DNA from: JBHELB01 sp041859045
GTDB taxonomy: Bacteria; Hydrogenedentota; Hydrogenedentia; Hydrogenedentales; SLHB01
NCBI GenBank assembly: GCA_041859045.1
Contig: JBHELB010000027.1
Span: forward strand, 124,001 to 188,000
Length of the DNA stretch: 64,000 nt
Direction of reading: 5' to 3'
Part shown: positions 18,835 through 28,148 of the stretch, one piece after another
Layout of the letters: the number at the start of each line of letters is the position of its first letter
Numbering within the stretch: position 1 is the first letter of the stretch
Position numbers and translations under genes: made by a program
The notes under the pieces: model-generated
Databases searched by the model: none
Seen by the model: the letters and a program-made list of their open reading frames with translations, nothing else
What the model was told of the DNA's origin: nothing

Positions 18835-20196
18835 TCATGGAGTCGCGACAAAGCTCCCCGGCCCCAGGTTCAAATTCACGCTGCGGTTCCGGCTCTTCGA
18901 ATCGACGCGCTGCTCGTTGAGATAATACGAGCCATTGACGCCCAGCGAATTGTCGAAGGGCACCATACGGTCGATGTATTGCTCGACGAACAGGTTCGCC
19001 TTGGACACAAGCTTCTTCGGCACATAGACGAGGTCGAACGGCCGCAACGGGATGTCGTTTTCGGTTTGGCCTCGGTACAACGCCGCGTGCAAGTCGGTCT
19101 TGAAGACGAACGGCTTGCCCGCGGGATTGCGGCGCACGACGATCACCTGGCGCAGCCGCGCGGTGTTCTGCGCGCCCTTGGCCAGCATGATGGCTTGCAG
19201 CGCGGTGGGGGTGGATTCGAGAGGATAAACCCCGGGCAGCCCCACCTCGCCGCCGACATAGATCCGCGCGCCGGTCGCGTTGACGACGTTCACGGCGGGA
19301 TCGATTGGATTGAACAGCACGCGCTGCGACGCTTCCGTCAGCCGCGCACGGAATTCCTCGACGCCGTAACCCGCCGCGGGGATGTCGCCAATGCGCGGCA
19401 CGGAGATTCGGCCATCCGGACGCACGGTAACCCGGCCGTTCAGGCCTTGCAGGCTGGCGTTGATATTGGGGAATACGACAATGCCCACCACGGGCTTGTT
19501 CAGCATGAACTTGGCGATCTCCCCGCTCAGCGCCGCCGCCGCTTCGCTCACCGTCAACCCCGCCACGGGCACGTCGCCCTTAAACCCCGGCAAGCGAATC
19601 TTGCCGTCCGGGCGCACCACCACGTCGCGGCTCACGCTTTCGAGGCGATCGAGGTTCACAAAGTCGACGTTTACGGTGATCGAAGGATCCCCCTCAATCA
19701 GTCCGGTTTTCGCGTAGAGCCCGTCGAGCGTATGGCGCAGTTCCTCGGCCGTCACGCCCGCCGCCTGCACGTCGCCCACCTCGATCAGCGAAATCTTGCC
19801 ATCCGGGCGCACCGTGCGCGTGACATTCAGCGGCCAGTTGTTCAAGAAACTCACGCCGATGATATCGCCGGTGTCGATGAGGTACTTCTGGCTGTCGAAC
19901 GTCTCGGGACTGAGCCGCACCTCCATGCTGTCGCCGACCTCGAGGCGGTAATCCCACGGCGTTTCGCCCGCGGCGAAGTTCTTCACGCGGAACGTGAGAT
20001 CCATTTCATCGCCGACCTGCAACAGGTACGGCTGGTCGCCCCCGCTGAGGGTGTTGAGTTCGTCCACGGTGATCGGCACCGTCTTGCCGTGCTCGTCGAT
20101 ACGGGCGATTCCGGTGGGCAAGGTTGCGCACCCCGTGGCGAGCGCCGCACACAACAGCACTACCGGCGCCACGACTCGTCTGGGTATCGTTCCCAT
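18835..20196 (-). CDS. Wza-like polysaccharide export lipoprotein with several SLBB domains
   Basis: 453 residues from the ATG at 20196 (AAGGAG seven bases upstream; an in-frame ATG at 20226 has none). Signal peptide with a lipobox-like LATGC near residue 23 predicts an outer-membrane lipoprotein. Two or three Poly_export (PES) modules follow: the recurring RPDGKI.L...GDV.AAG.T..E motif appears at about 135-165, 200-230 and 275-305. An SLBB module contains GARIYVGGEVGLPGVYPL. Wza-type proteins form the octameric outer-membrane channel for capsule/EPS. It is the direct partner of the Wzc-like protein 85 bases downstream. Confidence 0.9.
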   Translation of the reverse strand: MGTIPRRVVAPVVLLCAALATGCATLPTGIARIDEHGKTVPITVDELNTLSGGDQPYLLQVGDEMDLTFRVKNFAAGETPWDYRLEVGDSMEVRLSPETFDSQKYLIDTGDIIGVSFLNNWPLNVTRTVRPDGKISLIEVGDVQAAGVTAEELRHTLDGLYAKTGLIEGDPSITVNVDFVNLDRLESVSRDVVVRPDGKIRLPGFKGDVPVAGLTVSEAAAALSGEIAKFMLNKPVVGIVVFPNINASLQGLNGRVTVRPDGRISVPRIGDIPAAGYGVEEFRARLTEASQRVLFNPIDPAVNVVNATGARIYVGGEVGLPGVYPLESTPTALQAIMLAKGAQNTARLRQVIVVRRNPAGKPFVFKTDLHAALYRGQTENDIPLRPFDLVYVPKKLVSKANLFVEQYIDRMVPFDNSLGVNGSYYLNEQRVDSKSRNRSVNLNLGPGSFVATP

Positions 20197-20231
20197 TCTA
20201 GGTCTCCTTCCGCGATCCATCCGCATCTCCC

Positions 20232-20849
20232 CTACGACCCTGATGGACTCGCCGGTTTCGACTCCAGCGAGCGCCCCGCAGGAAGCGGGCGGCGCTGGAG
20301 GGTGTCCGGCGTGATCCGTGTTCGGCCAACGACACTATGCTTAATCGTCTCTAATACCGGAGCCGGAAGTTTCCCGGCCTCGGTTAGTACCCCCAACACC
20401 ATCGGCGCGGCATACCCCAACGCATCGCGCTCTATACCGCTCGTCCGTCCCGCCAACGCGCGCAACTGCTCTTCCACGAAGCGCCGCGCATCGGCAGCAA
20501 CCACAGCGCGTTTCGCTTTGTGATCCGGGCACACGGCAACACCCTTCACGGTGATTCTATAGCGCTGTGCGGGATTCCTCAAATAACTCGGGGAAGAGGA
20601 TTCGAGCGGTTCCGATTGCACTTCGGCCAACACGACCCGGTCCGTCACGCGGCCTCCGGCGGGTTCGCTCGGCGCGCCCGCATCAGAACGTTCACGCGTG
20701 ACGACCGTAATGCGCACGACGCCGTCCTCCTGCTCAAGCAGCAGTTTATGGCGCTCGTCCATCTTGATCCCATGGTAGCGCGTTTCGACGGCGCCCGCCG
20801 CGATCGTCAGCAGCATCAACGCCGCCGCTATGCCGCACGCGTTACGCAT
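20232..20849 (-). CDS. Secreted protein of unknown function in EPS operon
   Basis: 205 residues with a clear signal peptide (MRNACGIAAALMLLTIAAGA). The mature part has a basic beta-rich N-terminal half and a small helical region containing FVEEQLRALAGRTSG, ending in a Pro/Arg tail. No recognised domain. Its start overlaps the end of the nucleotidyltransferase gene by eight bases, so translational coupling within the operon is likely. Confidence 0.65.
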   Translation of the reverse strand: MRNACGIAAALMLLTIAAGAVETRYHGIKMDERHKLLLEQEDGVVRITVVTRERSDAGAPSEPAGGRVTDRVVLAEVQSEPLESSSPSYLRNPAQRYRITVKGVAVCPDHKAKRAVVAADARRFVEEQLRALAGRTSGIERDALGYAAPMVLGVLTEAGKLPAPVLETIKHSVVGRTRITPDTLQRRPLPAGRSLESKPASPSGS

Positions 20850-21783
20850 CGTGGCCCGCCTGTAACACGGATTCCGGCGTGATCACGCAGTCCGTGTAGT
20901 TTCGTCCCTCGGCCAACACCGCGCCCGGCAACACCACGCAGCGTTCCAGGCGCGCGGGCCGCGTTACGCGCACGCCGTCGCCCAGCACAGTGTCGACAAG
21001 TTCCACCCCGGCCGCCACTTGGCAGTCCGCACCCACCAGTTGCGTCTGCCCGCGCGCTTTAAGCTGACGGCGGCAGCACTCGATGAGATCGCCGATGTAG
21101 GTGATGTTCATGTCCCACTCAACAACCGGCGCGACCAACACACGCGCGTCGTAATCGATCAAAATCTGGATGGAATCGGTCAGTTCATACTCGTCGCGCA
21201 ACGCCGTGCGCGGCGTGCGGCGGATCGCGTCGAAGATCACGAGGTCAAACAGGTAGAGCCCGCACCCTTTCATTCGGTTGGGCACGTGCCGAGGCTTCTC
21301 GATTACCCGGCGGACCGATCCGTCGTCGCGCGTCAATACGGCGAAGTTACGTTTCACCACCTCCAGGTCCTGCTCTTCTTTCACCGCGAGCACGGCCTGC
21401 GCCTCGCGCTCTTCCATGACGCGGACCATCGCGCCGAGGTCCGGAAGCTCAAAGTAGATGTCGCCCAGCATCAGCAAGAACGGCGAATCCAGGTAACGCT
21501 CGAGTTGTCCCACCGCGTGCGCGATGCCCAGACGTTTCTCTTGTTCGACGTAGCGAATCTTGACGCCGTACGCCGAACCGTCTCCCAACGTCTGGATGAT
21601 GCGGTGACCTAGATGGCCGATGACAATGCACAGGTCCGTGATTCCGATCGAGCGCATGGACTCGATCTGATAGGCCAGCAGCGGCGTGTTGCAGATCGGC
21701 ACGATGGGTTTCGGCATCATCTCGCCGAAAGGCCCCATGCGCGACCCGTGGCCCGCCGCCAATATCACTCCCTGGTAACTCAC
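20842..21783 (-). CDS. Sugar-nucleotide nucleotidyltransferase
   Basis: 313 residues from a GTG at 21783 with GGAGAA upstream. N-terminal signature VILAAGHGSRMGPF...MPKPIVPICNTPLL is the NTP-transferase motif G.G.R......PK; LMLGDIYFE carries the metal-binding Asp, and VIEKP is also present. A short left-handed beta-helix-like tail starts near 245. It activates a sugar-1-phosphate as an NDP-sugar (glucose-1-phosphate thymidylyl/uridylyl type most likely; exact sugar not decidable). It supplies the neighbouring epimerase and glycosyltransferase. Confidence 0.88.
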   Translation of the reverse strand: MSYQGVILAAGHGSRMGPFGEMMPKPIVPICNTPLLAYQIESMRSIGITDLCIVIGHLGHRIIQTLGDGSAYGVKIRYVEQEKRLGIAHAVGQLERYLDSPFLLMLGDIYFELPDLGAMVRVMEEREAQAVLAVKEEQDLEVVKRNFAVLTRDDGSVRRVIEKPRHVPNRMKGCGLYLFDLVIFDAIRRTPRTALRDEYELTDSIQILIDYDARVLVAPVVEWDMNITYIGDLIECCRRQLKARGQTQLVGADCQVAAGVELVDTVLGDGVRVTRPARLERCVVLPGAVLAEGRNYTDCVITPESVLQAGHDA

Positions 21784-21804
21784 AAACTTCTCCAGTTTTT
21801 CCGC

Positions 21805-22794
21805 TCAGTGAAGACTCGGATTGTCGTAGCCGCCCGCCACAATCCAATCAATCGTTTGCCGCAAACCGTCCTCGAGCGATACGCCCGGCTCCCAGCCCAA
21901 TAGACGACGCGCCTTGGCGCTGTCCGCCACGACCCGGGTAATCTCGCTTTTCGACGGACGCAGGCGCTCCGCATCGCTGACGACGTTCAGCTCGCGTCCC
22001 ATGAGGTCCGCGATCAACTGCGCCAATTGCCCGATCGAAATGGCCCGCGGCGATCCGAAGTTGACCACCTCGCCGATCACAGACGGCTCGCTGGCCATCA
22101 ACATGAACGCACGCACGATGTCGTCCACGAAGGTGAAATTCCGCAATGGCTTCAGGTCGCCCAGGCGCAGCGGGCCGCCCTCCTTCAATTGCATGATAAT
22201 TGTCGGAATCACGAGGAACCGGCTAATGCGCGGCCCGAATGCGTTGAAAATGCGGCAGGTGGTCACCGGCACGTCGTAAGAAAGATAGAAACTCTCCACT
22301 ACGCTGTCCGCAGCGAGTTTCGAGGCGGTATACGGGTTGTACGCGCGAACCGGATGCGATTCCGTAATCGCCTCGCCTTCGTTGGCGCTCGCATAGACGC
22401 CCGCCGAAGACACATGCACGAGGCAGCGCAGTTTCGCTGCGCGCGCGGCGGTACAGGTGTTCAGCGTGCCCGCGACGTTGGTCAGAATCGTCTCCTCGGG
22501 GTTCGAGTAGGCATAGGCGACACTGGTGATTGCGGCCAGGTGAAACGCGGTGTCGATGTGGCGCATGACCTGGTGTACAAAAGCCCCATCGCAGATGTTG
22601 CCCTCCTGGACTTCGACGCGATCGCGCAGGGACTCGGGCAATCGTGAGAGGTGACCGATCGTGCCGCGCATGTTGCCGTGCACGATCGCGCGCACACGCG
22701 CGCCCTGAGTGGCAAGGGCTTCCGTCAGGTGGCTGCCAATGAAGCCGCCGGCCCCCGTCACCAACACCGGCCGATCTTTCCAGTCAAAACTCAT
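21805..22794 (-). CDS. NAD-dependent sugar epimerase/dehydratase (extended SDR)
   Basis: 329 residues. Rossmann motif VLVTGAGGFIGSHLTEAL at 10-27; catalytic Ser in VHVSSAGVYA and the Y..SK pair as YTASKLAADS at about 152-161. This is the extended SDR family of NDP-sugar 4-epimerases and 4,6-dehydratases; LegB-like 4,6-dehydratases are similar, and the substrate cannot be read from sequence. Start overlaps the glycosyltransferase stop by four bases (ATGA type), showing operon structure. Confidence 0.88.
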   Translation of the reverse strand: MSFDWKDRPVLVTGAGGFIGSHLTEALATQGARVRAIVHGNMRGTIGHLSRLPESLRDRVEVQEGNICDGAFVHQVMRHIDTAFHLAAITSVAYAYSNPEETILTNVAGTLNTCTAARAAKLRCLVHVSSAGVYASANEGEAITESHPVRAYNPYTASKLAADSVVESFYLSYDVPVTTCRIFNAFGPRISRFLVIPTIIMQLKEGGPLRLGDLKPLRNFTFVDDIVRAFMLMASEPSVIGEVVNFGSPRAISIGQLAQLIADLMGRELNVVSDAERLRPSKSEITRVVADSAKARRLLGWEPGVSLEDGLRQTIDWIVAGGYDNPSLH

Positions 22795-23903
22795 GGCCGC
22801 TTCCCCCGCTTCAGCAGCTCGGCGAAGAGCCGCTCGTATTCGTCGACCACTTTCTCCCAGTTGTACTCTTGAAGCACGCGAACGGCCGCCTTGCGTCCGT
22901 ACAGGCGCACTTCATCCGGGTGATCCGCCAGGAACTGCATCTTCTCTCGAAGGTGATCCACGTCTTTGTTGCGGAACGTAACGCCTGCTTCGGCCACCGC
23001 CTCGGTGTTGTACGCGATGTCGCTCACCAGCACGCAGTTGCCCGCGCCCATCGCCTCGAGGATCGCGGGATGCGTACCGCCGACCTCCATCGCGTTGATG
23101 TACACATACGCATTCGCGCGTAGCGCCTTGTACGTATCGCCATACAGCGCGCCGGGAAACAAGATGCGCGTGTCCTTGGTCGCCATGAGATCGCGGATGT
23201 ATTGGTGTGCAAACGGCGCGCCGCCCACCATCAGTAACTGGTAATCCGTCTTCACCTGCTCGAAGGCCTTGACGACGAGGTGCGCGTTGTTTTCGGGTTC
23301 GAGCCGACTGACGTACAGGAAATACCGGTCCGGCCGCACGCCCAGCGCCGCGACTTTTTCTTGGCCCCATCCCCGTTCCACAGGGTCCGCCCCGTAGGCC
23401 ACAAACGCGCTGTCCACCCCGAACTTGTCGCGGTAGTAGCGTTGAATAACGCGCGAGTCGGACACCAACTGATTGGGAAACCGCGCAGCGAGGTGCTCGG
23501 AGAACTTGTAGAAGTTTTTGCCCGCCCAGTTCCACTTCGCGCGTTCCCATTCGAGGCCGTCGGTGTTGAGCATGACCTTGGCGCCGCGCAACCGGGGCAT
23601 CCAGGTGAAGCAGGCGTTGGCGCTGTTGCAGTAGTACGCGATGTCCGCCCCGCGCAGCATGAAGTGAAGCGTTGAACACAGGGTATGCGAGAGCGTGTCG
23701 AAGTACTTGGTGTGAACGCTCGGCAGCGTGACGCGGCGCACGCCTTTGTAGAAATCCATTTTCTCGCGGTAGTTCGCGCTACGGCAGTAGACGCTCACCT
23801 TGTGGCCACGCGCCGCCAGCCGAACCCCCAGCTCCTCCGCGAAGGTCTCGAAGCCGCCGTAGTTTGCAGGGATGCCCCTCGTTCCGAGGATGGCGATATC
23901 CAT
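22791..23903 (-). CDS. Family-4-type glycosyltransferase (DUF1972 N-terminus)
   Basis: 370 residues from the ATG at 23903 (GGAGGGG upstream). The start MDIAILGTRGIPANYGGFET is the signature of the DUF1972 group (rhamnosyl/galactosyltransferases of capsule clusters). The donor-binding domain has YLYVSRLEPENN-like text (FLYVSRLEPENN) and the E-x7-E motif in GTHPAILEAMGAGNCVLV. It would transfer a sugar to the lipid-linked or growing EPS unit. First gene of the minus-strand EPS operon; the next start overlaps its stop. Confidence 0.9.
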   Translation of the reverse strand: MDIAILGTRGIPANYGGFETFAEELGVRLAARGHKVSVYCRSANYREKMDFYKGVRRVTLPSVHTKYFDTLSHTLCSTLHFMLRGADIAYYCNSANACFTWMPRLRGAKVMLNTDGLEWERAKWNWAGKNFYKFSEHLAARFPNQLVSDSRVIQRYYRDKFGVDSAFVAYGADPVERGWGQEKVAALGVRPDRYFLYVSRLEPENNAHLVVKAFEQVKTDYQLLMVGGAPFAHQYIRDLMATKDTRILFPGALYGDTYKALRANAYVYINAMEVGGTHPAILEAMGAGNCVLVSDIAYNTEAVAEAGVTFRNKDVDHLREKMQFLADHPDEVRLYGRKAAVRVLQEYNWEKVVDEYERLFAELLKRGKRP

Positions 23904-24322
23904 AGATCCCCTCCGCTCTGGCCACAGCATACCACACCCCTGCAGATGACCCCAGGCATCTCCAGACGCAGGTCAACCATTCTCTATCCTATGAGAGACT
24001 AGAGCATTTCGCAGCTTTTGTCAATAGATATCATTTCTAGACAAGATGAAAAGTGATAATTATGTGCAGCGACCTGCTCCAAAGAGGAACATACCCCTTG
24101 CTCCGCGCCCAAAGGCGATTTCGCCAAAGGGGAGTTTCCATTTTTAGCACTCTCTGTTACACTGCTCCTACTTTATGGACTATTCTCACTGGGGAGGGAA
24201 AACAAATACGGCACAAAACAGACACAGCACGACGTAGCGACTCAGACGGCTCGGCTCTGCGACGGTCTTCTCGACCACGCCGAGTCCAAACTCAGGGGTT
24301 GTACACAGGGGAGAAATTTCAA
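23904..24322. other. Intergenic leader with hairpin (24094-24132)
   Basis: Divergent gap between the EPS operon and the secreted protein. The mid part is AT-rich. A two-tier hairpin CCCCTT (24094) ... GGCGA-TT-TCGCC ... AAGGGG (24132) would sit in the leader of the plus-strand gene. TTGTC/GACAA arms flank an AT-rich stretch near 24020-24046. No riboswitch family was recognised. Confidence 0.45.
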
Positions 24323-26266
24323 ATGGGTAAGGGAAATCGCTGGGGATTTGTGTTCTTGTACGCGCTGCTCGCGATCGGGCTGTTGACGGGGTCTACTGCT
24401 TCGGCAGTAACGTTGTTCTCCGACAACTTCGAGAGCGGCGGATTCACCGCGGGGGGCTGGATTAATGAAGGCGCCCAGATGCAGTACACCTACAAAGTCA
24501 GCGGGCTGTGGGCGGCTGAGGAAAACGCCACGGATAAACTGACCAAAGCGCAAAGCACCGCGGGCTACGACACGATCGTGTTTACCTACTGGCGCTATGG
24601 CCGGGCGAATACGTCGCTGAACAAGTTGTACGTGGAATACACGACCAACTACGGCGCGTCGTGGACGGCGCTCGAGAGTCCCTCGGGCAATTTTGGCTGG
24701 ACGTATAAGGCCTACGCGCTGCCTTCGTCCTGCGCGAACAATCCGTTGTTCGGCATTCGCTTCCGCGGCGCGGGAGTATCCGCGAGCCGTTGGTATATTG
24801 ACGACGTCACAATCACCGGAAACCAGATTCCCGCGCGTTACACGCTGACGACGGCGGTGACGGGCAGCGGGTCGATCAGTCTGAATCCCACGCAGCCGGC
24901 CGAGGGGTATCTGGCGGGAACGGTGGTCACGGCGACGGCCTGGCCAGGCACGGGCTACAAGTTTAACGGCTGGTCGGGCGCGTTGGGCGGGCTGGACAAC
25001 CCGCAGACGATCACGATGACGAGCAACAAGTCAGTGACGGCCAATTTTGTCTCGCATCCGACAAATGCCAACACCACCAAGTACTGGAACTACCGCAATA
25101 CGCTGCGCTCGCGCTACGTCATCGTGGCCGAGACGCAGGGCGGCAGTAACGTGGTGGAATACCGCATGGATCCGATCGGATTCATCAAGTGGTCCGACCA
25201 GACCCTGAGTCTGGGCTGGTACGTCGGCGTGTTGGCGACCGAGCACTACATGCTGAGCAACCCGCAGAATTACCCGGACTTCAACCAGGGCGACTCGACG
25301 CGCCTGACGACGTGCCGAAACGAGCTTTACTATGCGCTGAAGGCCTTGCAGCGGCTGGACAACAACGCGGAAGCGAGTTTCTCGCCTGGCTGGCCCAACA
25401 CGCCCGGGTTCTTCATTCGCGACGAAGTGCCGTCGGGATTCCAGAGCAATTTCCCGGGCATGTCGGTGATGGAATCCGACTTCACGAGCAGCAACATCTA
25501 CAACAAGGAAATGAGTCAGGACCAGGTCTATCACGTGATGATGGGGTTGGCGCAGGTCAAGCACTTCATTCCCGCGGGCACGACGATCAACGGCTTCGAT
25601 CTGCGTCAGTTCGCGATCAATGAAGCGACGAACATCGTCACGCACATCAAGAACGGCTCGTGGATCATCAAGAATCCGGTTACAGGCAACGACGTGGCGC
25701 GTGGTCCCGACACGACAGCGTATTGCCATGGGCTGAACAAAGTGTTGGTGTTCATCACCGACGGCGCGGTGGATTACATCGGCAACATCAGCGACACGCA
25801 GAAGACGCTGTGGAATCTGATGTCCGACCCGGCGAATCCCGCGTACACGAACGAAGACAACCTGCACATGGCGATGGCCACGGCTAGCTCGGGCAACGGT
25901 TGGGGCAACGACACGCTCGACGACATGATGTCGCTGGGCGATCTGCAGGATTGGTGGTTGTACCTCTACAACTACGCGGCGCTGTTCAGATACGTGGCGC
26001 AGGCGCAGCCGAATTGGGCGGGTCACCACCAGACGATCGACAACGCAGCGACGGCAATGCTGGCGCTGGCGCCGTCCACGCACGAGCCGCGTTACCCGGT
26101 CGACCAGACCGACGTGGGCACGGGATGGTGTGCGCCGAATAAGTTCACGGACACGATCTCCCAGCAGTTCAATGGACGCAGCGGCGCAACGTACCAGACC
26201 TACAGCGGTCTCGACTACATGCTGCTCCACAATCTCGTCTATATCGTGTCGCCCGCGCTCTACTAG
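24323..26266 (+). CDS. Large secreted protein with jelly-roll-like, InlB-repeat and helical catalytic-like domains
   Basis: 647 residues from the ATG at 24323 (GGGGAGA ten bases upstream; the longer frame lacks a start signal). Signal peptide: LYALLAIGLLTGSTASA. Residues about 30-165 look like an extracellular beta-sandwich (DNFESGGFTAGGW ... SRWYIDDVTITG). Residues about 170-240 form a divergent InlB B-repeat (GSGSISLNPTQPAEGYLAGT, then FNGWSG, TMTSNKSVTANF). The last ~400 residues are Trp/Tyr-rich and helical, with GWYVGVLATEHYML and LYYALKALQRLD, like the alpha/alpha toroids of polysaccharide lyases or GH families; the enzyme class is not assignable. It stands divergent from the EPS cluster, so a role in matrix remodelling is possible. 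Confidence 0.75.
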   Translation: MGKGNRWGFVFLYALLAIGLLTGSTASAVTLFSDNFESGGFTAGGWINEGAQMQYTYKVSGLWAAEENATDKLTKAQSTAGYDTIVFTYWRYGRANTSLNKLYVEYTTNYGASWTALESPSGNFGWTYKAYALPSSCANNPLFGIRFRGAGVSASRWYIDDVTITGNQIPARYTLTTAVTGSGSISLNPTQPAEGYLAGTVVTATAWPGTGYKFNGWSGALGGLDNPQTITMTSNKSVTANFVSHPTNANTTKYWNYRNTLRSRYVIVAETQGGSNVVEYRMDPIGFIKWSDQTLSLGWYVGVLATEHYMLSNPQNYPDFNQGDSTRLTTCRNELYYALKALQRLDNNAEASFSPGWPNTPGFFIRDEVPSGFQSNFPGMSVMESDFTSSNIYNKEMSQDQVYHVMMGLAQVKHFIPAGTTINGFDLRQFAINEATNIVTHIKNGSWIIKNPVTGNDVARGPDTTAYCHGLNKVLVFITDGAVDYIGNISDTQKTLWNLMSDPANPAYTNEDNLHMAMATASSGNGWGNDTLDDMMSLGDLQDWWLYLYNYAALFRYVAQAQPNWAGHHQTIDNAATAMLALAPSTHEPRYPVDQTDVGTGWCAPNKFTDTISQQFNGRSGATYQTYSGLDYMLLHNLVYIVSPALY

Positions 26267-26288
26267 CCCCTTCTCGCGCACAAACGCT

Positions 26289-26324
26289 ACGGGGTGGTCT
26301 GCTCAACGCAGGTCACCCCGTTTT
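26289..26324 (+). terminator. Rho-independent terminator
   Basis: ACGGGGTG / CACCCCGT stem with an inner CTG/CAG extension and TTTT, directly after the secreted-protein gene. Confidence 0.8.
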
Positions 26325-26353
26325 GCTGTCCCCCCACGCCTTGCGGCGAAGTT

Positions 26354-28126
26354 CTAGACCCGCACGCGCCCGTGATAATGCGTATGCAGGAGGTGATGCG
26401 ACTTCTCGCCCAACGGCTGTCCCAGGAACTCGGCGTAGATCTGCTGAACTGCCGGGTTCTCGTGGGACTTGCGCAGGGTCTTACCTTCATCTTCCTTATA
26501 GATCGCCCGAATACGCGCCTGGCGCACGTCGTTGGTGGTGACGCGCGGCTGGCCGCCGCCGCCAATGCACCCGCCGGGGCAGGTCATCACCTCGATAAAG
26601 TGATACGACGCTTCGCCCGCACGGATGCGCTCAATCAGCGTGCGCGCGTTGCCGAGCGTATGCGCCACGGCCACCTTCGCGGTCACGCCCTCGAGAAATT
26701 TCCAGTCCGGCTGTACGTTCTCGAACGTCACCGCCGCTTCCTTGATGCCCTCGAGGCCCACCACCGGCGTCACGTGGAGATTCGCGAACGGCAGTTCGCG
26801 GCCGGTGACCAACTCATACACCGTCCGCAACGCCGCTTCCATCACGCCGCCCGTGTTCGCAAAGATGTCCGCCGCGCCCGACGAAAGGCCCAACGGCGCA
26901 TCCATCTCGGACTCGGCGAGCGTATCAAAATCGATGCCCGCCTGCTGGATCATGCGGCCCAGTTCGCGCGTGGTCAGCACGACATCCACGTCGCGTGCGC
27001 CGCTGGCCCACATCTCGGGCCGCTGCGACTCGAACTTCTTGGCGGTGCAGGGCATCACCGACACCACGAACATATCCTCGGGCTTCTTGCCGACCTTCGA
27101 TGCGTAGTAGGTCTTGGCCAACGCGCCGAACATCTGCTGCGGTGACTTACATGTCGAGAGATTCGGCAGCATGCCGGGGTAGTAGTACTCCATGTACTTG
27201 ATCCATCCCGGCGAGCAGCTTGTGAACATCGGCAACGCCACCGGCTCGTTGTCCACCAACGCCATCTTGAGACGCATCAACAGCTCCGTGCCTTCCTCAA
27301 GGATCGTAAGATCGGCGGTGAAGTTGGTATCAAAGACGGCGCTGAATCCCAACCGTTTGAGCGCGGTAACCATCTTCCCCGTGACCAACGTGCCGGGCTC
27401 GTAGCCGAAGCACTCGCCCAACGCCGCGCGGATCGCGGGGGCCGTCTGCACCACGACGGTCTTCGACGGATCGTCGAGCGCTGCCCAAACCGCGGCGATG
27501 TCGTCGCGCTCGCTGATCGCGCCCACGGGGCACACCGCCGAGCACTGGCCACACTGCACGCAGACGATGTCGTCGAGATCGGCGGCGAACGCCGGGCCGA
27601 CGACGGTGTCGAACCCGCGATACTGCGGGAAAATGCCGCCGACGCCCTGCACTTCGCCGCACACCGTCACGCAGCGGCGACACAGAATACACTTGGCGGT
27701 GTCGCGCACGAGCGCGGGCGTACTGGTGTCGACCATGCGCTTGCTCTTCTCGCCCGCGTAGCGGATCTCACGAATACCAAGGTCGCGCGCCATCTCCTGC
27801 AGTTCGCAGTCGGCGTTACGGTCGCAGGTCTGGCAGTCGCCGTCATGGTCCGACAGCAACAGTTCGACTACCGTTTTACGCGCGTTGCGCACGGTCTTCG
27901 TGTTCGTGCGGACTTTCATGCCGTCCGTAGCGGGCGCAACGCACGACGCCACCAGCGACCGTGCGCCTTCGACCTCGACCATGCACACGCGGCACGCGCC
28001 GATGGCTTGCAGGTCCTTCATGTAACACAAAGATGGAATCTTCACGCCGGCTTGCCGAGCGGCCTCGAGGATCGACGTCCCTTCCGCCACTTCCACCGGG
28101 ATGTTATCGACAGTCAATGTGGGCAT
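26354..28126 (-). CDS. hydA: [FeFe] hydrogenase catalytic subunit
   Basis: 590 residues. N-terminal [2Fe-2S] ferredoxin domain (C35, C46, C49, C63 region), a His-Cys3 cluster (HDGDCQTCDRNADC), two [4Fe-4S] clusters (CILCRRCVTVC, CVQCGQCSAVCPVGAI), then the H-cluster domain with all three motifs: TSCSPGW (P1), MPCTAKKFE (P2) and EVMTCPGGCIGGGGQP (P3). The TSCSP variant is typical of group A multimeric, electron-bifurcating enzymes rather than monomeric TSCCP forms. It catalyses H2 formation or oxidation coupled to ferredoxin and NAD(P)H. It is the last gene of the hydC-fdx-hydB-hydA operon, 22 bases after hydB. The maturases HydEFG are not in this window. Confidence 0.95.
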   Translation of the reverse strand: MPTLTVDNIPVEVAEGTSILEAARQAGVKIPSLCYMKDLQAIGACRVCMVEVEGARSLVASCVAPATDGMKVRTNTKTVRNARKTVVELLLSDHDGDCQTCDRNADCELQEMARDLGIREIRYAGEKSKRMVDTSTPALVRDTAKCILCRRCVTVCGEVQGVGGIFPQYRGFDTVVGPAFAADLDDIVCVQCGQCSAVCPVGAISERDDIAAVWAALDDPSKTVVVQTAPAIRAALGECFGYEPGTLVTGKMVTALKRLGFSAVFDTNFTADLTILEEGTELLMRLKMALVDNEPVALPMFTSCSPGWIKYMEYYYPGMLPNLSTCKSPQQMFGALAKTYYASKVGKKPEDMFVVSVMPCTAKKFESQRPEMWASGARDVDVVLTTRELGRMIQQAGIDFDTLAESEMDAPLGLSSGAADIFANTGGVMEAALRTVYELVTGRELPFANLHVTPVVGLEGIKEAAVTFENVQPDWKFLEGVTAKVAVAHTLGNARTLIERIRAGEASYHFIEVMTCPGGCIGGGGQPRVTTNDVRQARIRAIYKEDEGKTLRKSHENPAVQQIYAEFLGQPLGEKSHHLLHTHYHGRVRV

Positions 28127-28148
28127 GGTGTTTCACTCCTCTGGACGT

